Source: a virus
Direction: 5' to 3' (one strand)
Length of the DNA stretch: 21,022 nucleotides
IMG/VR virus record: IMGVR_UViG_3300021519_000088
Span: 1-21,022 of that record
The position numbers were made by a program, and so were the translations under genes. Every line of letters begins with the position of its first letter. Position 1 is the first letter of the stretch. The notes beneath the pieces were generated by a model. The model was not told where the DNA came from, did no database searches, and saw nothing but the letters and a program-made list of their open reading frames with translations. Positions 14,110-21,022 of this stretch are shown here, piece after piece.

Positions 14110-15348
14110 TTAACCCCACACCCGCGCTGCAAGGCGCGCCTGAATCGTTGCCGCACCAATGAGAATGTCGAGACGGCTCGGGTTCTGGTCCGTGCCAATC
14201 TGGTACTGCTCGACCATGCGGATCGAGAAGCCAAGCGCCTTGCTCCGCACCGTGGTCGATTCTGCGCCCGCACCGGGCTTCATCAGGTCGGCCATGACGA
14301 ACGCAAAGGCGTCCGGGTGATACACAAACGACTGCGGCGAGGTCGTGGTCGCGAGCGTCCCAGACGACGCCGAGGTTGCGCCCAGCACGGTGATAACCGC
14401 GTTGTCCACCGGGGAGGCATCGACCGTCTGAAGCTGACCCGAGGTCACAATCGACGGGCTAATCGGCAGAGTCGCCATCGCACCCGACGAGTCCGACGTA
14501 TCGGCAGTCACCACGAACTGCTGGAGACGACCGGTGGACGAGTAGGACAGCGGGTTGACCGAGTTCACGCCGCCGATGGTGAAGATGTCGCCCTTCTTGA
14601 GCGTGGACGCACCCGTCGCCCAGCCATCCGTCGCCAGCACGTTGCCGGTCTGGTTCGCGCCGTTGACCAGCGGGGTCGCGGCCGTGAACGTGCCGGTGGT
14701 GTGGGTCGGACGCACTGGGTCTTGCAGCCACTTATCGACGCCAAGCTGACGACGCCCGAACATGCCTTCTTCGTAGTTCTCCGAGATGATGGCCGTGGGG
14801 TTGAACAGGCTGCTGGTGGTGTTCGCCAGCGTGGACATGGCGAGCGGGTCCAGCACGGCCACACGGCCCTTGAGCGGGGTCGAGAGGTCGGTGAGCTTGA
14901 CGCCAGCCTGAAGGTAGGTCAGGGTCGCACTCGGGGTCGTGCCGGGAGTGCCGACGGCGCTATAGATGTCGCGGTAGACCGCTTGAAACGCCAGCACTTC
15001 AGCCGCGTTGGCAAGGGCTTCGGACCCCGGCTCAACGTAACGGGTGCGGATGTTGTCAAGTTCGGTCGTCGCCTGCTGGCTGCTGTAGCCAAACGCGACG
15101 TTCTTCTGGTTGGTCAGCGAAATCGGGACCGTCTGGTCATACAGGTTCTGGAGTTGCAGAGCCTGACCATCAGTCACCGTGAACCGCTGGGGCAGACGCG
15201 CATTCACGGTATTGCCGACTTTCGCGCCAGCAATTTCGTACTGCGAGTCGTACGTGCGGTTGACGTTCGCGAGGAACACCAGCTTGTTGATGAAGCCTCG
15301 GGCGACTTCCTTGGTCGTCCACGAGGGGGTTGCGAGCGTATTAGCCAT
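14110..15348 (-). CDS. Major capsid protein, P22 gp5-like
   Basis: A 412-aa protein beginning MANTLATPSWTTKEVARGFI. The N-terminal region (NVNRTYDSQYEIAGAKVGNT, VNARLPQRF), the central ENYEEGMFGRRQLGVDKW, and especially KKGDIFTIGGVNSVNPLS followed by STGRLQQFVVT (about residues 250-282) are typical of the P22 coat protein family (gp5, 430 aa), an HK97-fold shell protein with an inserted I-domain. The C-terminus contains FVYHPDAFAFVMADL and IRMVEQYQIGTDQNPSRLDI, also typical. It is the structural unit of the icosahedral head. It follows the scaffold gene by 16 bp with AGGA about ten bases before the ATG. Codon use is very GC-rich (one sampled line near 14600 is about 67% GC), consistent with a highly expressed gene. 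Confidence 0.88.
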   Translation of the reverse strand: MANTLATPSWTTKEVARGFINKLVFLANVNRTYDSQYEIAGAKVGNTVNARLPQRFTVTDGQALQLQNLYDQTVPISLTNQKNVAFGYSSQQATTELDNIRTRYVEPGSEALANAAEVLAFQAVYRDIYSAVGTPGTTPSATLTYLQAGVKLTDLSTPLKGRVAVLDPLAMSTLANTTSSLFNPTAIISENYEEGMFGRRQLGVDKWLQDPVRPTHTTGTFTAATPLVNGANQTGNVLATDGWATGASTLKKGDIFTIGGVNSVNPLSYSSTGRLQQFVVTADTSDSSGAMATLPISPSIVTSGQLQTVDASPVDNAVITVLGATSASSGTLATTTSPQSFVYHPDAFAFVMADLMKPGAGAESTTVRSKALGFSIRMVEQYQIGTDQNPSRLDILIGAATIQARLAARVWG

Positions 15349-15364
15349 GAATGGTAATCCTGTG

Positions 15365-16258
15365 CTACAGACGACCCGCTTGACGGTCTACGGCGTTCAT
15401 GCGACGGAAATGCTCATCCATCGATAGGTCGTCGTTGATTTCAAACGGGTCAGATACGGGGGGCGAAGTGCCCAGCGGCTTGATGGGCGCTTTCGCGGAA
15501 CTGACGACTCGGGCTGGGCCGCGAGGAGAAGAAGCAGCTTCGAGTCGGCCTTCGAGTTTCCCCATTTCCCGGTAGGTATCTGCCGGGTGCAGCGTGGAGA
15601 GTCGCTGAGATTCATCAGGATGTGCCGACAACCATTGCAGCAACTCAATCCCCAGCGGCGAGTCCTTGACCAGATGTTGCATAGGCAGGCTCATCGGCGT
15701 GTCAGGATTGAGTTCGGCGTCCAAGTTTGGGTTCTTGTCACGCGCCGCCGTCAATCGGTCCGTCCATGCGGTATCGAGACTGGCCTGATACCGCTGGACG
15801 CGGGACTGCTCGTCGCGTTCTTGTCGCTGCGTTTGGCGTTCCTCGTCGCGGACATCCGAAACAAACGTCGCCATCGCCATCGAGTAGTCTTCGTAGGCGT
15901 CAAACTGGTCAACGGTCGGCACACCGGGCATGGCCTTAAACCGTGCCCATTCACTGCCAGGTGCAGGCGTAGGCGCAGATTCAGGCTCAGGCTGACGCGA
16001 CAGTTCGGCAATGCGGGCTTCGGCGGCTTCTGCGCGGCGTTCTGCGGCCCGTTGCTTGCCAACCGCAGACGACACCGCTTCCGTGGCGCTTTCGCGACGG
16101 TTCTGGCGTTTCTCAACAGGCACAGCCGATTCAGCAGGCGCAGCGTCAGCGACGGGCGCGTCGTCTGTGTCAAAGGCCGCACTAATCTGCTCGGCAGTCT
16201 CATGGTTGCTGTCGATGGTGATATCGCCGTCCGTGACCTGTCCTGCGTCTGTCGTCAT
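15365..16258 (-). CDS. Phage scaffolding protein
   Basis: A 297-aa hydrophilic, acidic-to-mixed protein with the composition of a scaffold. Residues 1-60 are disordered and acidic; 65-90 form a charged helix (KQRAAERRAEAAEARIAELS); a Pro-rich linker follows, then WARFKAMPGVPTVDQFDAYE and long charged helices at 130-170. Residues 195-245 (GIELLQWLSAHPDESQRLST; YREMGKLEGRLEAA) are of a kind I associate with scaffolds of podovirus-like phages. The C-terminus (DEHFRRMNAVDRQAGRL) is basic, as needed for coat binding in P22 gp8 (303 aa). It directly precedes the coat gene, the standard order. It would guide procapsid assembly and then leave the head. AGAGG lies unusually close, three bases before the ATG at 16258. 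Confidence 0.8.
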   Translation of the reverse strand: MTTDAGQVTDGDITIDSNHETAEQISAAFDTDDAPVADAAPAESAVPVEKRQNRRESATEAVSSAVGKQRAAERRAEAAEARIAELSRQPEPESAPTPAPGSEWARFKAMPGVPTVDQFDAYEDYSMAMATFVSDVRDEERQTQRQERDEQSRVQRYQASLDTAWTDRLTAARDKNPNLDAELNPDTPMSLPMQHLVKDSPLGIELLQWLSAHPDESQRLSTLHPADTYREMGKLEGRLEAASSPRGPARVVSSAKAPIKPLGTSPPVSDPFEINDDLSMDEHFRRMNAVDRQAGRL

Positions 16259-16284
16259 ATGCCTCTAAATAGGGTAACTGCCCA

Positions 16285-16315
16285 ATAATCGGAACGTGCC
16301 AGCATTGTATGTCAA
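16285..16315 (-). promoter_or_regulatory. Possible promoter upstream of scaffold and coat genes
   Basis: In the 65-bp spacer the minus strand reads TTGACA (16310-16315), a perfect sigma-70 -35 box, followed after 19 bases by GATTAT (16285-16290), a 4/6 match to the -10 box. The spacing is one or two bases longer than ideal. A promoter here would raise expression of scaffold, coat and everything downstream. The evidence is only pattern matching in a short AT-richer spacer. Confidence 0.35.
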
Positions 16316-16323
16316 ATATTTGA
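16312..16323. other. Perfect 12-bp palindrome in the spacer before scaffold
   Basis: TCAAATATTTGA is identical on both strands. It starts right after the stop codon of the DUF6321-like gene and overlaps the candidate -35 box by four bases. It could be an operator-like protein site; as an RNA stem it would be too AT-rich and loopless to terminate transcription. Confidence 0.4.
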
Positions 16324-16617
16324 CTATTTCTTGTTCCGTGCCTGAATCGCCTTGGATTTCGCCCGTGCATCTTCTTTGCTCGACGCGCCCCAGGCTTTCA
16401 GCGACAACGCCAACCGTGACGGCTCCCCATTGGGCTTGGTCATTGGCCCTAACATGTTGCCCATGCGGGCCAAGAAGCTGGACCGGCGTGGATTGTCGCC
16501 AGACTTGACCGGTGCGCGAAGCGTCCCGCCCGTTTCGGCGTGATACGACGCTCGGCCTTTGGCGTTCAGACCACCTTCGGGGTTCTTGCCTTCTTTGCGC
16601 GTCCACGCGGCACTCAT
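16324..16617 (-). CDS. DUF6321-like basic phage protein, 97 aa
   Basis: Start at the ATG at 16617, which overlaps the stop of the zinc-ribbon gene as ATGA. The upstream open frame up to 16746 lies inside the zinc-ribbon and portal genes and is not needed. The protein begins MSAAWTRKEGKNPEGGLNAK, followed by GRASYHAETGGTLRAPV, then NPRRSSFLARMGNMLGPM, and ends in a Lys/Ala-rich helix (EDARAKSKAIQARNKK). The WTRKEGxNPxGGLNxKGRxSY signature is that of a small family of phage proteins of unknown function that I know as DUF6321. It is strongly basic, as expected for a nucleic-acid or portal-surface contact. Lying between portal and scaffold, it may have a role in packaging or head assembly; this is inference. 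Confidence 0.75.
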   Translation of the reverse strand: MSAAWTRKEGKNPEGGLNAKGRASYHAETGGTLRAPVKSGDNPRRSSFLARMGNMLGPMTKPNGEPSRLALSLKAWGASSKEDARAKSKAIQARNKK

Positions 16618-16769
16618 GGCGTCTCGCTTTCTGAAACAGTGCCTTTTTTCGGCACAGGGTTCGGCCCCAACCACGCTCGCGCACAGCAATTGCACACAAA
16701 CAGTGCGCCGTCTTGCTCGGTATCTGCCGAGTCGCAAAACGGGCACACCGGATTACTGTTGCTGGGCAT
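16614..16769 (-). CDS. Small zinc-ribbon protein, 51 aa
   Basis: The start is the ATG at 16769 (MPSNSNPVCPFCDSADTEQD), inside the last codons of the portal gene, with GAGGACCAGG just upstream as ribosome site. Cysteines at residues 9, 12, 26 and 29 form two CxxC pairs (CPFC and CNCC) around a DGALFVC turn, a classical zinc ribbon. A short acidic/Ser-rich tail follows (KKGTVSESETP). The stop overlaps the DUF6321-like start (ATGA), so the two are translationally coupled. Small zinc ribbons of this kind are frequent in phage packaging regions; they may bind DNA or protein, and no specific partner is known to me. The four-cysteine pattern makes the gene convincing despite its size. Confidence 0.72.
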   Translation of the reverse strand: MPSNSNPVCPFCDSADTEQDGALFVCNCCARAWLGPNPVPKKGTVSESETP

Positions 16770-19170
16770 CGAGTGCCTGGTCCTCAGGACTGCCTTCCAT
16801 GTCCTTGCCGCCGTTTTGTGCCGCCAGCGCCGCATCTTGCTGCTGGTCTTGCGCGGACTGCTCCCGCGTCTGCATGGCTTGCTGCTGACCCATCTGCTGG
16901 TCTTGGATGTGGTCCTGTGCGGACTGTTCCTGCGCGTGACCCGCTTGCATCGCCGCCATTTGCTGTTGATGCTGTTGCTGCGCGCCCATGCCCACTCGGT
17001 TTACTTCCGCTTGGTAAATCGCGCTGGACTGGTCAGCCCGAATCTTCATCTCAGCGATGGCGAGTTGCGTCTCGTTCCGCATCCGCTCGATTTCCAGCTT
17101 GGCTTGCTGGTCGCTTTGCGCCGTCTGCGCCTGCATCTGGAGTTTCTGACCGTCCATCTCCAGCAACTTGGTTTTTTCGTCCAGCGCCTTGGTCAACTGC
17201 TCAACCATCTGTCCGGCTTGCTGCAACTGTTGCTGCAATTGCTGCGGGTCAGGCCCGTCGTCGTGCGCTTGCAGCGGCGGCGGAAGCATTTTCTTGACGC
17301 GCTCGGCGGCTTCCAGATGGCCGGGGAAATCGCGGAACTTCAGGTAGATGTCGCCCAGCATCGGAAACAGGCTCGGGTTCGCCTGGAACAGATTGCCCAT
17401 CTCGTCCGCGCCTTCTTCGTTGCGGCTCTTGTATGACTTGCCAATACTGACCACCACGCCGTAGCGGCCCTTTTTCAGGTCGTAATGCAGCACCTTGCCT
17501 TGCGGACGCGGCGGAGGCACAGGCGGCGCTCCGGGCATTCCCATAGGCGGGCCTTGCGGCGGCATCCCCATGCCCATCTGCGGGGCGGCTGGGGGCTGCG
17601 GCGCGGGCATGGCTGGCATTGGGCGCTTAGTCTGCGGATTCATCGTGAACGGCTGGTTCAGCATGACCGTCTTGGCGTTGTCCTCACGGTCGAGGATGCG
17701 AGCCACGCGACCGGGTCGGTCATAGATGAACGGAATCAAGTCGAGCACCACCTTGGCTTCGTACGTCAGGCTGATTTCCGCAAGGTTGTCAAGGAAATGA
17801 CTAGATCCAGCGGTGTGCTGGTTCTGCAACGCCAGCACGGCGCGACCACTCTTGGCATTGGTCGCTTGTTGCCCCAGTGCCGACTCGTAGGCACCCGTGC
17901 CTTCATGGATAAACTCCCGCGCTTGCTGCAACAGCAACATGCTCGGACCCAGCCGCGACGTATCGACCTGCGTGCGTTGCGGCGGGGGCGCAGGCGTCCC
18001 GTTCAGACTGACGTTGCGGTAGCGCAGATATGGGAAGTTGCGAACATTCGCCAGTTGCCACTCTTGTTCGTGGCCTTCCTCTTGGCCTTCCACCATCGTG
18101 TACGGCGCTTTGGTTTCAAGGCTTGCCATTTCGACGGCACTGGACGCGCTGTAGTTCAGCAGCCGCACGGCATCCTTGTTTGGCTCAATCATGCCGACCC
18201 ACCGCCGCTCGGCTTCAAACGGAATCAGTTCGCGGCCCACCACCGGAATAATCGGGATGTAGCGCCCATCCATCGCTTGCTTGGGTTCCAACTCCTCGAC
18301 GGCGTTGATGGTGGACCAGTACAGAATGGGCTTCTTTTCCACCTTGACGCGGGCATCTGCGCCGGTTCTGGCGGTGCGTCCCTCGGGAATCGCGTCCTCC
18401 ATCGACTCCGACCCGTCATCAAGCAGCACCTTGCGGCTCGTCTCGTATTCCAGCCGGTAATACTCGGCCACACGTACGGCACGGGCTGCGCCTTCGCTGC
18501 CTGACACCCAATGCTGCGTGGTCGTGCCGATAGTGGACAGTTCCTCTTCGGAGTAGCTCGCCATCTGGCTGTTGGGATACCGGCGCTTGTAGGTGTCCCA
18601 CGGCATGTCGTTGGTGAGGAACGCCCACTGCCCGTCCGAGTAGTCCGGTTCCTGCGAAAACGGGTCCAGCACCACGCTGCCTTGCTGGAGAATGCGCTTG
18701 ATGATGATGCGCTGGTCAAAGGCGTCGTCGCTGTCCGGGTCCGGCTCGGTAATGACGCGGTAATAGCCACGGCCCGCCTTGACGGCGCGTTCAAACGCCC
18801 AACTCCGCGCCAGCCCCGCACGGCTTTCCACCTCAATGCGCCGATACAGCCCCTGAATGACTTCAGCGGTGTCGTCGCTGGCTTCGTCCGACAACGGATG
18901 CACACTGACGCCTAGATGCGCGGCTTTTTCGGCGTTGAGCACCAACTGAATGGGATGGTCGAGGCTCGGGATACTGAGCATGGGTCGCTGCGGAATGGCG
19001 ACCCCACCAATCAGTTGCGGTTTGCGTTGGTCTTTGACATCAGTCGGCCAGCACAGGTCCGGCACCTGGAACTTCAGCGCATCGACCTCGCGGTGACGCT
19101 GGTCGACATCCGCGTCAGATCCAATCTTAAACCGGTCGAGTGCTTGCTTCAGGTCGTCGGTGTATGCCAT
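16753..19170 (-). CDS. Portal protein, P22 gp1-like
   Basis: An 805-aa protein three bases after the TerL stop. Family features include PQLIGGVAIPQRPMLSIPSL near residue 60, the AFERAVKAGRGYYRV helix-strand (about 125-139), DPFSQEPDYSDGQWAF (169-184), and the GMIEPNKDAVRLLNYSASSA stretch (326-345) found in P22-type portals. Residues 410-470 form the long stem helices. A Pro/Met/Gly-rich insert spans about 517-557. Residues 640-785 are Gln/Ala-rich helix, consistent with the long C-terminal barrel of the P22 portal (725 aa). The portal is the 12-subunit ring at one vertex through which DNA enters and leaves, nucleating head assembly and docking TerL and gp4. Its last 17 bases overlap the zinc-ribbon gene. 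Confidence 0.86.
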   Translation of the reverse strand: MAYTDDLKQALDRFKIGSDADVDQRHREVDALKFQVPDLCWPTDVKDQRKPQLIGGVAIPQRPMLSIPSLDHPIQLVLNAEKAAHLGVSVHPLSDEASDDTAEVIQGLYRRIEVESRAGLARSWAFERAVKAGRGYYRVITEPDPDSDDAFDQRIIIKRILQQGSVVLDPFSQEPDYSDGQWAFLTNDMPWDTYKRRYPNSQMASYSEEELSTIGTTTQHWVSGSEGAARAVRVAEYYRLEYETSRKVLLDDGSESMEDAIPEGRTARTGADARVKVEKKPILYWSTINAVEELEPKQAMDGRYIPIIPVVGRELIPFEAERRWVGMIEPNKDAVRLLNYSASSAVEMASLETKAPYTMVEGQEEGHEQEWQLANVRNFPYLRYRNVSLNGTPAPPPQRTQVDTSRLGPSMLLLQQAREFIHEGTGAYESALGQQATNAKSGRAVLALQNQHTAGSSHFLDNLAEISLTYEAKVVLDLIPFIYDRPGRVARILDREDNAKTVMLNQPFTMNPQTKRPMPAMPAPQPPAAPQMGMGMPPQGPPMGMPGAPPVPPPRPQGKVLHYDLKKGRYGVVVSIGKSYKSRNEEGADEMGNLFQANPSLFPMLGDIYLKFRDFPGHLEAAERVKKMLPPPLQAHDDGPDPQQLQQQLQQAGQMVEQLTKALDEKTKLLEMDGQKLQMQAQTAQSDQQAKLEIERMRNETQLAIAEMKIRADQSSAIYQAEVNRVGMGAQQQHQQQMAAMQAGHAQEQSAQDHIQDQQMGQQQAMQTREQSAQDQQQDAALAAQNGGKDMEGSPEDQALDAQQQ

Positions 19171-19173
19171 GAC

Positions 19174-20601
19174 TTAGTGCGCCATCCAGCTCGAGCTTTG
19201 CGCCCACGCCCGTGACGGGCGAGAGGACGGAGTCGGCGGCACCCGCATCTGCGAGCGCCCCGAAATAATTAGATACCGCGTGGCGTCCATCAAGTGGTCG
19301 CCGCTTTTGACAATCTTGCCTTGTTCGTCGCGGTGATACTTGCGGAACTCGCTGCGCCAATTGCGGAGATGCTCCTGCACCTTGAGTCGCCCGGACACCA
19401 GTAGATTCCACGTCTCAGTAATGCCCGCTTCCACGGCGTTGACCGCTGGGTCAAGCTTCAAGCCCAGCCGTCCATAGATTTGGATCAGCGTCCGTCCGTC
19501 AATTTGGCTGCTGCCAGACGACGCCGGGTCAATGACACCGGACATCCACTCGCCACGCGCCTTGATCGCTTCCGCATGGCTCGCCGGTTCGCCCTGCCCC
19601 TGATAATGCTCGTCGTACAGCACAATCTGCCCGGAACCGGGGTCTTGTGCGCCCCAGATGACGGCGGTGCGGTTCCAGCCTACGTCCATCGCGTAGACCC
19701 GTCGCCACGTCTCGGGAATCTCGGCGGTTGGGACGAGGATGTCCTTCTCGCTGATGGGGTAAATCGCCCCAGACCCCAGACTCGGTTCGCCTTCCGTCCG
19801 TGCCGCAATCTGGTAGGGCGGCGTGGTCGCCATCAAGGCCCGACGCTCGTCCACATCCAGATGCGGCACATCCTTCCATCCCGCTTGGATGAACGTCTTG
19901 AACTCAGCCGAGGCGTCTGTCTCCGGCTCCAAGAAGCCCTTAACGACCGCACTCATGCCTTGCAGCGGGGTGAACGTCACCATCACGATGCCCTTGGTGG
20001 TCACCGTGCGGTACAACATCTCCGTGTAGCAATCGGCTGGTGGTTCTTCGTCGCACCAGATGACATGCTTGGAGGTGCCTTCAAAGCTCGGTCGGCCCTG
20101 CTCGTAGGTCTTCAGGCCCAACAGACTGGACCCGCCGCTGCTGTGCTTGATGACCGCGCCTTCCAGCGCCCCGGGCAGACCGCGCGAGCTAATGGTCGAC
20201 AGAATCAAATGCGCCGGAATCATGCCGGTGCCGGGGAGTTGCACCGACCCCAACAGCTTGGCTTGCACAATGTCCCGCGTCGTCTGACTGTTGGTGCCGA
20301 CGGCCCAGCATTCAACGGGCATCTCAAACCGACGGCCCGTCCACCAGGCCGGATACAGGCCGGTGAGGTGACACGTCAGTTCGTACGCGCCCGCTTCCGA
20401 TTTGCCCACGCGGTTCGCGGCCATGAACAGTCGTTCCTTGAAGACTTTGCCTTGAGCAAAGAACTCCAAGTGGCGCGGATACAGGACACGGGCGGTCGGG
20501 CCGCTGTCGGCAAAGAACGTCGTAAATCGCGCACTCGACCGACGAGCCGCCTCGTCCATCAGTCGCTGATACAGCGCTTGTTCGTCGAGTGTCAGCGGCA
20601 T
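19174..20601 (-). CDS. terL: Terminase large subunit (TerL)
   Basis: A 475-aa packaging motor protein. The ATPase domain shows Walker A ANRVGKS at residues 62-68, Walker B VIWCDEE at 180-186 (D184, E185), and a coupling motif TFTP at 209-212. The C-terminal RNase-H-like nuclease shows acidic residues at D306 (YAMDVGWN), D358 (GVIDPAS) and D435/D439 (DHLMDATRY), in the expected order and spacing. It would pump DNA into the procapsid through the portal and cut concatemers. Length is close to P22 gp2 (499 aa). It is coupled by TAATG to the 132-aa gene and followed three bases later by the portal gene, the usual order. All visible catalytic positions are intact. Confidence 0.93.
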   Translation of the reverse strand: MPLTLDEQALYQRLMDEAARRSSARFTTFFADSGPTARVLYPRHLEFFAQGKVFKERLFMAANRVGKSEAGAYELTCHLTGLYPAWWTGRRFEMPVECWAVGTNSQTTRDIVQAKLLGSVQLPGTGMIPAHLILSTISSRGLPGALEGAVIKHSSGGSSLLGLKTYEQGRPSFEGTSKHVIWCDEEPPADCYTEMLYRTVTTKGIVMVTFTPLQGMSAVVKGFLEPETDASAEFKTFIQAGWKDVPHLDVDERRALMATTPPYQIAARTEGEPSLGSGAIYPISEKDILVPTAEIPETWRRVYAMDVGWNRTAVIWGAQDPGSGQIVLYDEHYQGQGEPASHAEAIKARGEWMSGVIDPASSGSSQIDGRTLIQIYGRLGLKLDPAVNAVEAGITETWNLLVSGRLKVQEHLRNWRSEFRKYHRDEQGKIVKSGDHLMDATRYLIISGRSQMRVPPTPSSRPSRAWAQSSSWMAH

Positions 20602-20999
20602 TACTTACGGAAACCCATGAGCAATTTTGCCAAGTCTTCAGATGACAACTGGGTCGGCCACCCTTTCATTTCATTTGGTTTGATAACCGGCACTTCTTCC
20701 ATCTCTTGCAAGTTAGGAATAGGTTTCCTGCCAAGTAATGTCAACGGAGACTTCTCGTCCAACCCCAGCTCGTCTTTGATCAGGCTAGGCGCAACTACAC
20801 TTGCCATATGCCATGCGTTTTTCCACGGATGCGGGTTCCCACGTTCACCAGCCGTCAACGCTTCGTACACCATGTCTTTTAACAAGTAGGCCGCTGCGGC
20901 CATTTTGTTACGTGGACCTTCTTCTGCCGTGCCTTCTTTTGCCCGCAAAGACAGCATGTCACCCATCGTGCCCAGTGCGGCCTTGGGTTGCTGTGGCAT
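20601..20999 (-). CDS. Hypothetical protein in the small-terminase position, 132 aa
   Basis: A 132-aa protein starting MPQQPKAALGTMGDMLSLRA, coupled by TAATG to TerL after it and to an edge-truncated gene before it. Residues 28-62 are helical (GPRNKMAAAAYLLKDMVYEA; HPWKNAWHMASVV), followed by an acidic Pro-containing stretch and a short C-terminal helix (SSEDLAKLLMGFRK). The position immediately before terL is where the small terminase subunit lies in many phages, and the size would fit, but I see no clear helix-turn-helix DNA-binding unit. It could be TerS, or a different small protein with TerS further upstream. Sampled lines are about 45-48% GC, lower than the capsid genes. Confidence 0.6.
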   Translation of the reverse strand: MPQQPKAALGTMGDMLSLRAKEGTAEEGPRNKMAAAAYLLKDMVYEALTAGERGNPHPWKNAWHMASVVAPSLIKDELGLDEKSPLTLLGRKPIPNLQEMEEVPVIKPNEMKGWPTQLSSEDLAKLLMGFRK

Positions 21000-21022
21000 T
21001 AGTCCTGCAACTTCTTGAGTAG
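20999..21022 (-). CDS. Last codons of a gene cut by the right edge
   Basis: The minus strand enters the window with codons reading LLKKLQD and a TAA stop at 20999-21001, which shares bases with the ATG of the 132-aa gene (TAATG). Because the same coupling is used at seven other junctions here, this is probably the end of a real upstream gene. Seven residues are too few to identify it; the small terminase subunit is one candidate. Confidence 0.45.
   Translation of the reverse strand, partial: LLKKLQD

Noticed and set aside
13807-15357. A 516-codon open frame on the plus strand opposite the major capsid gene
   Set aside because: It mirrors the strongly GC-biased codon use of the coat gene, is Arg/His/Gly-rich with no recognisable domain, and would oppose every other gene.
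16265-16699. A 144-codon minus-strand frame overlapping the DUF6321-like and zinc-ribbon genes
   Set aside because: It is Arg/Gln-rich in a shifted frame, while the overlapping DUF6321 signature and four-cysteine ribbon are clear in their own frames.
16540-17436. A Leu-rich plus-strand frame that looks like a membrane protein
   Set aside because: The Leu runs are the complement of Gln codons in the portal's C-terminal helix.
19480-20889. A 469-codon plus-strand open frame opposite terL
   Set aside because: TerL has all its motor and nuclease motifs on the minus strand; the antisense product is Arg/Pro-rich and runs across two real genes and their TAATG junction.

Overview
This window is a contiguous virion-morphogenesis and lysis block from a tailed phage or prophage (Caudoviricetes). 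All supported genes lie on the minus strand, so transcription runs from position 21022 towards position 1. Protein families and gene order point to a short-tailed (podovirus-like) phage with a P22-type particle: large terminase, P22-type portal, scaffold, P22 gp5-like coat, gp4-like tail adaptor, gp10-like tail hub, a set of long helical ejection-type proteins, then fibre-like proteins and lysis genes. Nothing identifies the host. Coding is dense, with GC-rich codons in the capsid and packaging genes, as in phages of GC-rich environmental bacteria. No integrase, repressor, tRNA, CRISPR array, IS element or replication gene is present.

Layout in transcription order. (1) Packaging, 21022-16753: the tail of an unknown gene, a 132-aa protein in the small-terminase slot, TerL, and an 805-aa portal. 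(2) Two small genes between portal and scaffold: a 51-aa zinc ribbon and a 97-aa basic DUF6321-like protein. (3) Head, 16258-13475: scaffold, major capsid protein, and a capsid-adjacent beta protein split by an apparent -1 frameshift. (4) Connector and tail, 13412-9969: a conserved 156-aa protein with an AT-hook-like tail, a 92-aa beta protein, the gp4-like adaptor, the gp10-like hub and a 160-aa protein. (5) Ejection region, 9987-3551: a GNAT-like protein and four Ala/Gln-rich helical proteins of 176, 413, 560 and 734 aa. (6) Fibre and decoration region, 3541-1218. (7) Lysis end, 1216-1: a 107-aa unknown, a one-membrane-segment holin-like protein, a DUF5675 protein and a truncated Pro-rich protein.

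The genes are packed tightly. Eight junctions are TAATG, one is ATGA, several others overlap, and no stretch over 65 bp lacks a gene. The only two spacers longer than 20 bp carry structure. One, upstream of scaffold and coat, has a 12-bp palindrome plus a consensus -35 box. The other, after the split capsid-adjacent gene, has an 8-bp GC-rich hairpin. Both are sensible places to set the dose of capsid proteins relative to the rest of the operon.

I do not see a clear undescribed system. The content is mostly a recognisable P22-like structural cassette. The items most worth a second look are the split capsid-adjacent gene, the GNAT-like protein in the ejection region, the zinc-ribbon/DUF6321 pair and the two structured spacers.
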